Part shown: positions 11,191 through 18,774 of the stretch, piece by piece
How positions within the stretch are numbered: the first letter of the stretch is position 1
How the letters are laid out: the number at the start of each line of letters is the position of its first letter
Assembly: GCF_009600605.1 (NCBI RefSeq)
Contig: NZ_VWNA01000001.1
Span: 868,001 to 932,000 of the forward strand
Length of the DNA stretch: 64,000 nt
Direction: 5' to 3'
From: Segnochrobactrum spirostomi
GTDB taxonomy: Bacteria; Pseudomonadota; Alphaproteobacteria; Rhizobiales; Segnochrobactraceae
Position numbers and translations under genes: made by a program
Notes under the pieces: model-generated
Seen by the model: the letters and a program-made list of their open reading frames with translations, nothing else
Told to the model about the DNA's origin: nothing
The model's database searches: none

Positions 11191-12150
11191 GTGGAGTCCC
11201 TTCCTGCGTCCGCTTGGGCGCTCACGCCCGGCAGCGCCGGCCACGAAGTCCAGTGCATCGGCGTCGTCCGCGCGCTCGGGCTCGAACCCGTCGTGAAGCG
11301 CGTGGCGCCGTCGGCGCCCTGGTCGTGGATGGCGCCTTGGGGGCCGGCCGCGCCCGATCCTGCGATCGCCCCGCCCTGGCCCGATCTCGTCGTCGCCTCG
11401 GGACGCCAGGCCGTTCCCTATGCCCGCGCGATCCGACGACGCGCCCGCGGCAAGACCTTCGTGCTCGTGTTGCAGAACCCGGCGATCTCGCTCCGTCATT
11501 TCGATCTCGTCTGGGTCAACGATCACGACGGCGTCGAAGGGCGTAACGTGATCCAGAGCCTCACCTCGCCGAACACGCTGACGACTGCCGGGCTCGCGGC
11601 CGGCGCGGCCGCGCTCGCCGCCCGGCTCGCGGGACGGCCGCTGCCGCGCCCGTGGATCGGCGTCGTGCTCGGCGGCGCGAGCGGCGCCTACCGCTTCGAG
11701 CCGGCCGATGCGGCGACCTTCGGCCAGGCCCTCGCCGCCCTCGCCACCACCACGGGCGGCAGCTTGATCGTGACGCCGTCGCGCCGGACCGGTGCCGCGG
11801 CGCTCGCCGCCCTCGGCGGCGCGCTCGGCCAGACGCCCCATTGGATCTGGGACGGCGAAACGGGCGAGAACCCCTATTTCGGCATCCTCGGCGCCGCGGA
11901 CGCGCTCGTCGTCACCTGTGATTCGGTGAACATGCTCGGCGAGGCGGCCTTCACGGGAAAGCCGCTCTATGCGTGGCGCCTCGAAGGCGGCTCGGCGAAG
12001 TTCGACGCCTTCCACCACGGTCTCCAGGCGACCGGCGCGATGCGGTGGTTCGACGGCGGGCTCGCCCACTGGACCTATCCGCCGATCGACGCCAACAGCT
12101 TCATCGCCGACGCCGTGCGCACCGCCTATGCCGCGCGGCGGCGCCGCTGA
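11191..12150 (+). CDS. ELM1-like (mitochondrial fission ELM1 family) protein
   Basis: The C-terminal ~310 residues match the ELM1/GT-B-like family found in plants and alphaproteobacteria. Blocks seen are TPGSAGHEVQCIGVVRALGL, the PWPDLVVASGRQAVPYAR region, PWIGVVLGGAS, GSLIVTPSRRTG, VVTCDSVNMLGEAAFTGKPL and YAWRLEGGSAKF near the end. The fold resembles glycosyltransferases, but no enzyme activity is established. The start is uncertain. GTG 11191 has a GCGAGG stretch upstream and fits the family N-terminus (319 residues); an ATG at 11053 would add 46 residues. Confidence 0.85.
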   Translation: MESLPASAWALTPGSAGHEVQCIGVVRALGLEPVVKRVAPSAPWSWMAPWGPAAPDPAIAPPWPDLVVASGRQAVPYARAIRRRARGKTFVLVLQNPAISLRHFDLVWVNDHDGVEGRNVIQSLTSPNTLTTAGLAAGAAALAARLAGRPLPRPWIGVVLGGASGAYRFEPADAATFGQALAALATTTGGSLIVTPSRRTGAAALAALGGALGQTPHWIWDGETGENPYFGILGAADALVVTCDSVNMLGEAAFTGKPLYAWRLEGGSAKFDAFHHGLQATGAMRWFDGGLAHWTYPPIDANSFIADAVRTAYAARRRR

Positions 12151-12283
12151 CCCGCGCCAACCTCATCTAGATCAAGCGGAATTTCCACCGCTGCGATGTG
12201 CGGTTCCCCCATCCGGGTGAGGCGCGCGATTTTGTGGGCCCTATCGTCGGCGGCGTCCTCTGGCTGCAACTCGGAGGACACCG

Positions 12284-12328
12284 CCGGCGCGCCCCTCGCC
12301 ATTTCCCGCAAGGGAAGGGGCGCGCCGG
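12284..12328. other. Strong hairpin upstream of ku
   Basis: A 12-bp perfect stem, CCGGCGCGCCCC (12284-12295) with GGGGCGCGCCGG (12317-12328), enclosing an inner TTCCC/GGGAA stem with a GCAA tetraloop. It lies between the ELM1-like stop and the ku start with no T-run. It may terminate the upstream transcript or structure the ku leader. Confidence 0.5.
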
Positions 12329-12440
12329 TCTTCTCGGCGTGCAGCGCCGCCCGTCCCGATCGCGCACCCGCCGGAACGCCGCCGCTGCGTCCGCGTTCCC
12401 CGCCAGAGCGGCCCGCCGGGCCGAGAGGCGGAGGATCACC

Positions 12441-13322
12441 GTGGCACCACGCGCGAACTGGAAGGGCTACCTCAAGGTCGCCGAACTCACCTGCCCGGTC
12501 GCGCTCTACACCGCCGCCTCGACCGCCGAACGCCTCGCCCTCCACACCCTGAACCGGGAGACCGGTCACCGCGTCCTCCGCGATTATGTCGACCGCGAGA
12601 GCGGCGACACGGTGCCGAAGGACGATCAGGTCAAAGGCTACGAGGTCGCCGCCGACGACTATGTCGTTCTCGAGCCCGACGAGGTCGCCGCCGCCGTTCC
12701 GGAGGCGGACAAGACCCTCGCCGTGGAAGCCTTCATCCGTTGCCGGGACGTGGACGACGTCTATTTCGACCGGCCCTATTACCTCGCTCCCTCCGGCCGC
12801 GTCGCCGAGGAAGCCTTCACTCTGATCCGCGAGGGCATGCGGGCCGCGAAGGTCGCGGCGCTCGCCCGCACCGTGCTGTTCCGCCGGATGCGCACAATCC
12901 TCATCCGCCCGCACGACACCGGCCTCGTCGGGACGACGCTTAGGTTCGATTACGAGGTGCGCGCCGCGGCGGAGGTGTTCGACGACATCGGTGATCTCAG
13001 GATCGAGGGCGAGATGCTCGATCTCGCCAAGCACATCATCGGCACCAAAAAGGGCCAGTTCGATCCCAAGGCCTACGACGACCGTTACGAGGCCGCGCTC
13101 GCCGAATTGGTGCGGGCGAAGATCGAGGGGCGGCCCATCGAAAAGCCCGCGGCGCGGCCGGCGGCGAAGGTGGTGGACCTCATGGAGGCACTGCGCCAGA
13201 GTGCGGGAATGAGCCCGCCGGCCGCCCCGAAAGCGAAGGCGACGCGCGCCGGGCGCGGAACCAAGGCGAAGGCCGCCGCGGAGAAGCCCCCCGCGACCGC
13301 CCGCCGCCGCAAGGCGAGTTGA
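12441..13322 (+). CDS. ku: Non-homologous end joining protein Ku (first copy)
   Basis: A 293-residue bacterial Ku, the homodimeric ring that binds double-strand DNA ends and recruits LigD. The core begins ANWKGYLKVAELTCPVALYTA and includes LHTLNRETGHRV, KGYEVAADDYVVLEPDE and EEAFTLIREGMRAAKVAALAR. The C-terminus is a basic Lys/Ala-rich tail (about residues 255-293) as in other LigD-partner Kus. The start is GTG with an ideal GGAGG site (CGGAGGATCACC). It ends 3 bp before ligD, so the two form an operon. Confidence 0.95.
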   Translation: MAPRANWKGYLKVAELTCPVALYTAASTAERLALHTLNRETGHRVLRDYVDRESGDTVPKDDQVKGYEVAADDYVVLEPDEVAAAVPEADKTLAVEAFIRCRDVDDVYFDRPYYLAPSGRVAEEAFTLIREGMRAAKVAALARTVLFRRMRTILIRPHDTGLVGTTLRFDYEVRAAAEVFDDIGDLRIEGEMLDLAKHIIGTKKGQFDPKAYDDRYEAALAELVRAKIEGRPIEKPAARPAAKVVDLMEALRQSAGMSPPAAPKAKATRAGRGTKAKAAAEKPPATARRRKAS

Positions 13323-13325
13323 GCC

Positions 13326-15899
13326 ATGGCGCTCGAAACCTACCGCCGCAAGCGCGACTTCAAGAAGACCGCCGAGCCCGAAGGCACGGCAGCCGCAGCG
13401 GCGTCCGGCAACCTGTTCGTCATCCAGAAGCACGCAGCCCGCCGGCTGCATTACGATCTCCGCCTCGAGATGGACGGCGTCCTGAAGAGTTGGGCGGTCA
13501 CGCGGGGCCCGAGTTTGGTGCCCGGCGAGAAGCGCCTCGCCGTCCATGTCGAGGACCATCCCCTCGAATATGGCGGCTTCGAAGGCACGATCCCGAAGGG
13601 CGAATATGGCGGCGGCACCGTCATCCTGTGGGACCGCGGGACGTGGACGCCGATCGGCGACGCCCACCGCGGCTACGAGAAGGGCTACCTCGAATTCGAG
13701 CTCGACGGGGAGAAGCTCAAAGGCCGCTGGCATCTGGTGCGGATGCACGGCCGGCCGCGGGAGAAGCACGAGAACTGGCTCCTCATCAAGGGGGAAGATT
13801 CCGCGGCCCGCCCCCCCGATGCCCCAGACATCCTCGTCGAACGCCCGGCCTCGGTGAAAACGGGCCGGGATATCGACGACGTCGCCGACGAGGCGCCGGG
13901 ATGGTCGTCCAAGACCGGCCGCATCGACCGGGACGACGACGGCGAGGTTGTCACGGACGCCGCCGAGGCCCCACCGGTCGCACCGAATGCCGCGGCGGAC
14001 GGCCCGACGGGCGACGCGACGCCGCCGGACCCCGCGAAGATCCCGAAGGCGAAGAAGGCGGCCATGCCGGCGATCGTCGAGCCGGAGCTCGCCACCCTTG
14101 TATCCAAGGTGCCGAGCGGCGCGCGCTGGCTGCACGAGATCAAGTTCGACGGCTATCGCCTCCTTGCGCGCATCGACGACGGCAAGGTGACGCTCGTCAC
14201 CCGCGGCGGCCTCGATTGGACCAAGCGGTTCGGCCCGGCGGTGGCCGACGCGCTGCGCGGCCTGCCAGCTGAGCGCGCCCTGATCGACGGCGAGATCGTC
14301 GTCGAGAACGGGAGCGGCGCGTCCGACTTCTCCGCCCTTCAGGCGGCGCTGAGCGAGGGGCGCAAGACCGGCTTCATGTTCTACGCCTTCGATCTTCTCC
14401 ATCTCGACGGCTGGGACCTGCGCGACAGCCCCCTCGCCGCCCGCAAGGAAGCCCTCGAAGGCCTTCTCGCCGGGGCTCCGGACGTGCTGCGCTACTCGGC
14501 CCATTTCGAGAGCGACGGCAACATGGTGCTCCGCCACGCCTGCCGGCTCAGCCTCGAAGGTATCATCTCCAAGCGACGCGATGCGCCCTACCGCTCGGGG
14601 CGCGGCAAGGATTGGGTCAAGTCGAAGTGCGCCCAACGCCAGGAATTCGTGGTCGCGGGCTACGTGCCGTCGTCCACCTCCCGCAAGGCGATCGGCTCGC
14701 TCGTGCTCGGCTATTATGACGGCGACCGGCTCATCCCCGTCGGCCGGGTCGGCACCGGCTACACCGCGGCGGTCGCCGAGGACCTCTACCGCCGCCTCGA
14801 CGCGATCCGCATCGACAAGAGCCCGTTCGCCCAACGGCTGACCGCCGACGAGGCCCGGCAGGTGCGCTTCGTCGAGCCGACGCTCGTCGCCGAGGTCGAG
14901 TTCCGTGCCTGGACCGCCGACCACCACCTGCGCCACGCTGCCTTCCGCGGCCTGCGCGAGGACAAGCCAGCCGCCGAGGTGGTGCGCGAGGACGGACCGA
15001 CGGCGGAGGCGCCGAAGTCCCGCAGCGCCCAAAAGCTCACCCATCCCGACCGGCTTTATTGGCCGGAGAGCGGCGTCACCAAGGCCGGCCTCGCCGACTA
15101 TTATTCCGACATTTGGAAGTGGATCGCCCCCTTCGTGGTCGGCCGTCCGCTCTCTCTGGTGCGCTGCCCGGGCGGCATCGCCGCCCAGTGCTTCTTCCAG
15201 AAGCACGCCTGGAACGGGCTCGCGAAAAGCATCCGCCAGACGCCGGACCCGAAGCACCCGGAGGAAGATCCGCTGCTTTCGATCGAGGACTTGGACGGCC
15301 TGATCGGCCTCGTCCAGGCCGGCGTCCTTGAAATCCACCCGTGGGGTTCGACCCTCGCGCGCCTCGAGACGCCGGACCTCATCATCATGGACCTCGATCC
15401 CGGCCCGGGCGTCGGCTGGGACGCGGTGATCGAGGCGGCCCGCGAGGTGCGACGGCGGCTCGAAGACGCCGGCCTCGAGGCCTTCGTGAAGACCTCCGGC
15501 GGCAAGGGCCTCCATGTCGTGGCGCCCCTGACCCCGAAGGCCGATTGGGACACGGTCAAGGCTTTCACGAAATCGATCGCCGACGCGATGGCGGCCGACA
15601 GCCCCGACCTTTATGTCGCGACCGTCGCCAAGGCGAAGCGGCAGGGGAAGATCCTCGTCGATTATCTGCGCAATGGGCGGGGCGCCACGGCGGTCGCCCC
15701 CTATTCGACCCGGGCACGGCCGGGCGCGGCGGTGTCGATGCCGATCGCCTGGGAAGAACTCGGGCCGGCGCTGGGGCCCGCCTTCTTCACGGTGCTCAAC
15801 GCCGGCACCCGGCTCGCCAACCTCGGCACCGATCCGTGGGCCGATTTCCGTCGCGCGGCGCGTCCGCTGCCCGTTCCGCGCCGGCGCAGCGCCGCCTGA
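13326..15899 (+). CDS. ligD: ATP-dependent DNA ligase LigD (PE-LIG-POL)
   Basis: An 857-residue end-joining ligase with all three activities, in the Pseudomonas-type order. The 3'-phosphoesterase comes first (about residues 30-190; His36, His42 and Asp44 in KHAARRLHYDLRLEMDG). The ligase domain follows (about 250-545; adenylated Lys273 in EIKFDGYR). The primase/polymerase domain is last (about 565-850; Asp689/Asp691 in IIMDLDPGPG). It trims, fills and seals ends held by Ku. A Pro/Ala-rich linker separates the first two domains. The ATG directly follows the ku stop. Confidence 0.97.
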   Translation: MALETYRRKRDFKKTAEPEGTAAAAASGNLFVIQKHAARRLHYDLRLEMDGVLKSWAVTRGPSLVPGEKRLAVHVEDHPLEYGGFEGTIPKGEYGGGTVILWDRGTWTPIGDAHRGYEKGYLEFELDGEKLKGRWHLVRMHGRPREKHENWLLIKGEDSAARPPDAPDILVERPASVKTGRDIDDVADEAPGWSSKTGRIDRDDDGEVVTDAAEAPPVAPNAAADGPTGDATPPDPAKIPKAKKAAMPAIVEPELATLVSKVPSGARWLHEIKFDGYRLLARIDDGKVTLVTRGGLDWTKRFGPAVADALRGLPAERALIDGEIVVENGSGASDFSALQAALSEGRKTGFMFYAFDLLHLDGWDLRDSPLAARKEALEGLLAGAPDVLRYSAHFESDGNMVLRHACRLSLEGIISKRRDAPYRSGRGKDWVKSKCAQRQEFVVAGYVPSSTSRKAIGSLVLGYYDGDRLIPVGRVGTGYTAAVAEDLYRRLDAIRIDKSPFAQRLTADEARQVRFVEPTLVAEVEFRAWTADHHLRHAAFRGLREDKPAAEVVREDGPTAEAPKSRSAQKLTHPDRLYWPESGVTKAGLADYYSDIWKWIAPFVVGRPLSLVRCPGGIAAQCFFQKHAWNGLAKSIRQTPDPKHPEEDPLLSIEDLDGLIGLVQAGVLEIHPWGSTLARLETPDLIIMDLDPGPGVGWDAVIEAAREVRRRLEDAGLEAFVKTSGGKGLHVVAPLTPKADWDTVKAFTKSIADAMAADSPDLYVATVAKAKRQGKILVDYLRNGRGATAVAPYSTRARPGAAVSMPIAWEELGPALGPAFFTVLNAGTRLANLGTDPWADFRRAARPLPVPRRRSAA

Positions 15900-15930
15900 G
15901 GCGCCGGCCGCGCGGAGACCCTCGCCAACA

Positions 15931-16731
15931 TCAGCGGCGCTTGGTCTTCTCCTCGGAGGCGATCGAGCGGCGCAGGGCGTCCATGATGCTGACGACGTTG
16001 TCGGGCTTCTCGGCGGCCGGTTTCGCCTTGGGCGGCTTTCGCCCCTTCTTCTTGGCGGCGATGATCTCGACGAGGCGCTCCTGCACCGGATCGCTCGCCA
16101 TCTCGGGCGACCAGGGCTTCACCCGCTCCTCGATCAGCGTCTTCATCAGCGGCATCAGCTTGGCGTCGGGCTTGCCCGCCTTCAGGTCGGCGAAATAGGG
16201 CTCAGCGTCTCGCACCTCGTCGCCGTAGCGCAGGGTCCAGACCACGATGCCGCGCCCCTTCGGTTCGAGCAGCACGGCCCGTTCGCGGCGATAGAGCACG
16301 AGGCGCGAGATGCCGACCGTGCCCGTCGCCGTCATGGCGTCGCGGATGACCGAGAACGCCTCCTCGCCGACGGGATCGTCCGGCGTCAGGTAATGTGGGT
16401 GGTCGTACCAGATCCAGCCCACGGACTCGGAGGGCACGAACATCTCGATATCGATGGTGCGGGTGCTTTCGAGCGCGACGGCCTCGAGTTCCTCGTCCTC
16501 CAGCACGACGAAGTCGTTCTCGCCACGCTGATAGCCTTTGACCTCGACCTCCTCCTCGACCGGCTCGCCCGTCTCCGCATCGACAAAGCGGCTCTCGATG
16601 CGGTGGCCGGTCGCCCGGTTCAGGGTGTGAAAGCGGACCTTCTCGCTCTCGGTGACGACCGGCGTCATCGCCACCGGACAGGTGACGAGCGAGAGCTTCA
16701 GATAGCCCTTCCAGAACGAGTGCGGAGCCAT
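15931..16731 (-). CDS. ku: Non-homologous end joining protein Ku (second copy)
   Basis: A 266-residue Ku paralogue beginning HSFWKGYLKLSLVTCPVAMT, with FHTLNRATGHRIESRFVD, KGYQRGENDFVVLEDEE and FSVIRDAMTATGTVGISR. It is convergent with ligD (31-bp gap). The two Ku copies differ clearly but share the C-terminal VV..MDALR motif before a basic tail. Rhizobia often carry several Ku genes that work as separate homodimers or heterodimers with different LigDs. The ATG at 16731 fits the family N-terminus; the longer in-frame extension does not. Confidence 0.95.
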   Translation of the reverse strand: MAPHSFWKGYLKLSLVTCPVAMTPVVTESEKVRFHTLNRATGHRIESRFVDAETGEPVEEEVEVKGYQRGENDFVVLEDEELEAVALESTRTIDIEMFVPSESVGWIWYDHPHYLTPDDPVGEEAFSVIRDAMTATGTVGISRLVLYRRERAVLLEPKGRGIVVWTLRYGDEVRDAEPYFADLKAGKPDAKLMPLMKTLIEERVKPWSPEMASDPVQERLVEIIAAKKKGRKPPKAKPAAEKPDNVVSIMDALRRSIASEEKTKRR

Positions 16732-16960
16732 GGCCGACGATCCTGCGAGATGCCTTCGGGGAGAATGAAGGCCTCGCCGGATCGTTCCGTCTCGGACGCT
16801 GGATGGACGAGGCGTCGGACAAGGGAATGAGCCGAGGCGCCTCGGGGCCGCTCCGCCGCCGATCAAGGTCGATAATATGAAATTAGAAGGCCGGCCTTTC
16901 ACAAAACTCGCACGATAAAATACGCATGAATTGAATCCTCCCCCATCGGCTCGGATCGTT

Positions 16961-18166
16961 ATGAGATCGCTGCTTTCCATCATGATCGTCGTCGGCGCCA
17001 TCCTGGGCATGGTGCCCGCAGCCTTGGCCGGCCAGACGAGCGGACCGATCTCGGTCGGCTCCGGTGTGACCTACGAATTCCTCACGCGCTGGGATGTCGA
17101 AAAGCTCAACCACATCCTGACCACCGACACCCCCGCCTTCTCCGGCGTGCCGGTGACCTACAGCCCCGCCCGCAACGCGGTGAAGCTCTACCGGGTGACC
17201 TATCCCTCGGTCGTGCCCGAACTCGGAAATCGGCCGATCACGGCAACGGGGCTCATCGCCGTGCCAGACATCGAGGGCAGCGCCTTCCCGATGGTCTCCT
17301 ACCAACACGGGACGGTTTACGGGAAGCAGGAGGTACCCTCCTTCCCCGACCAGTCTCCCGAGACCCAGCTCATGATCGCGCAGTTCGCCGGTCAGGGCTA
17401 TGTGTTGATCGGCGCGGACTATTTCGGCATGGGCCTGTCGCCGGAACCGCAGGGCTATCTCGTCAAGGGCAGCCACCAACAGGCGACCTTCGACATGCTG
17501 ACGGCGAGCCGCGCCGTGCTCGCCGACCTCAAGCTTCACGACACCAAGCTTTTCCTCGCCGGCTGGTCACAGGGCGGCTTCGTCACGTTGGCGATGCTCG
17601 AGAAGCTCGAAGCGAGCAACATCCCCGTCCAGGCCACGGCCACCGCAAGCGCCCCGGCCGACGCGTTCGCAACGTTCGAAGGCTTCCTCGTCTTCCCCCG
17701 CAGGAACGATGCCGAGTGGATCACCACGATCTTCATTCTGACCGCGTTCTCCTACGAATCCTATTATGGCGTGCCCGGTCTCGCCCGCGCGCTGTTCACG
17801 GCCGAGACCTATGACAACATCCACAAGGCCTATCTGGGCGAGCCGTTCGACGCGAAGGCGATCCCGACCGACCTCCACAAGTTGATCCGGCCCGAATTTT
17901 TCGACCCGCAGGTCTTCGCGAACTCCGCCTTCGGCCGCCTCGTCGCCCAGACGCAGGCCTATCGCTGGGTCATCAAGACCCCGGTGCGCACCTATTACGG
18001 GCTCTCCGACGAGGCGATCCGCACCGAGCTCGGCCGCCTGCCGATGACGTGGCAGCAGGCGATGGGCAACAACAAGGTGGAGGCCGTCTCGACGGGCGAA
18101 ACGAGCCATCGCGGCACCTTCGCCAAGGCGGTGCCGGCATGGAAGAGCTGGTTCGATGCGCAATAA
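16961..18166 (+). CDS. Secreted alpha/beta hydrolase (lipase/esterase-like)
   Basis: A 401-residue exported protein with a signal peptide of about 23 residues ending PAALA. Its alpha/beta hydrolase core has the nucleophile elbow GWSQGG (Ser203). YQHGTVYGKQEVPS and GYVLIGADYFGMGLS match the secretory-lipase/esterase-like family that acts on lipids or other esters in the periplasm or outside. The C-terminal SHRGTFAKAVPAWKSWF supplies a candidate catalytic His. An upstream ATG at 16931 is possible, but 16961 leaves a clean signal peptide. It is divergent from the second ku. Confidence 0.85.
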   Translation: MRSLLSIMIVVGAILGMVPAALAGQTSGPISVGSGVTYEFLTRWDVEKLNHILTTDTPAFSGVPVTYSPARNAVKLYRVTYPSVVPELGNRPITATGLIAVPDIEGSAFPMVSYQHGTVYGKQEVPSFPDQSPETQLMIAQFAGQGYVLIGADYFGMGLSPEPQGYLVKGSHQQATFDMLTASRAVLADLKLHDTKLFLAGWSQGGFVTLAMLEKLEASNIPVQATATASAPADAFATFEGFLVFPRRNDAEWITTIFILTAFSYESYYGVPGLARALFTAETYDNIHKAYLGEPFDAKAIPTDLHKLIRPEFFDPQVFANSAFGRLVAQTQAYRWVIKTPVRTYYGLSDEAIRTELGRLPMTWQQAMGNNKVEAVSTGETSHRGTFAKAVPAWKSWFDAQ

Positions 18167-18285
18167 CGGACGGGGGCGCAATCTGAGCGCGCTTCCGCCG
18201 CGGTTCGCCTGAGGGCAGGATGGGTTCGGCCGCGCCGACCCGGTGAGACGCCGACGCGAGAACACCCACAGGCGAGAGACGTCCG

Positions 18286-18723
18286 ATGCGGTCGCTGATG
18301 ACCACCTGGCAGTTCTGGGCCCTGCTGTCCGCCGCCTTCGCGGCGCTGACGGCGATCTTCGGTAAGATCGGCATCGAGAACGTCAATTCCGATTTCGCGA
18401 CGTTCGTCCGGACGATCGTCATCCTCGTCACGATCGCCGCGATCCTGACCGGCATGGGGAACTGGCAGGCACCGCTCTCGGTGTCGACGCGAACCTATCT
18501 GTTCCTCGTCCTCTCGGGGCTCGCGACCGGCGCCTCGTGGCTCTGCTATTTCCGCGCCCTCAAGATCGGCGACGCGGCCCGCGTCGCGCCGATCGACAAG
18601 CTCAGCGTCGTCATGGTTGCGGTGTTCGGCGTCGCCTTTCTCGGTGAGCGCCTCAGTGTGCCGAACTGGCTCGGCGTCGCGCTGATCGCCGCCGGCGCCG
18701 TTCTCGTCGCCTACAAGGGATGA
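18286..18723 (+). CDS. EamA-family transporter, single-repeat (half-size)
   Basis: A 145-residue membrane protein with about five helices forming one EamA repeat (from FWALLSAAFAALTAIFGKIG to IAAGAVLVAYKG). The C-terminal half has the RVAPIDKLSVVM and FLGERLSVPNWLGV signature of this short family. Such half-size proteins probably work as dimers. The substrate is unknown. It is not a truncation: the ORF starts with its own ATG after a GAGAG stretch and ends at the natural family end. Confidence 0.85.
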   Translation: MRSLMTTWQFWALLSAAFAALTAIFGKIGIENVNSDFATFVRTIVILVTIAAILTGMGNWQAPLSVSTRTYLFLVLSGLATGASWLCYFRALKIGDAARVAPIDKLSVVMVAVFGVAFLGERLSVPNWLGVALIAAGAVLVAYKG

Positions 18724-18774
18724 GGGCAGCCGTACGGCGCGGGCCGGAGCCGGCGCCGCACGGAATGGCCGTCC

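Noticed and set aside
12126-15515. A 1129-codon open frame on the minus strand opposite ku-ligD
   Set aside because: It is an antisense shadow of highly biased GC codons. The plus strand has clear Ku and LigD motifs, and the minus translation is Arg/Gly/Asp-rich without domain motifs.
18167-18285. A riboswitch-like leader before the small EamA gene
   Set aside because: I looked for guanidine-II-type paired ACGR hairpins because small exporters often carry them, but the stems and loops do not fit.
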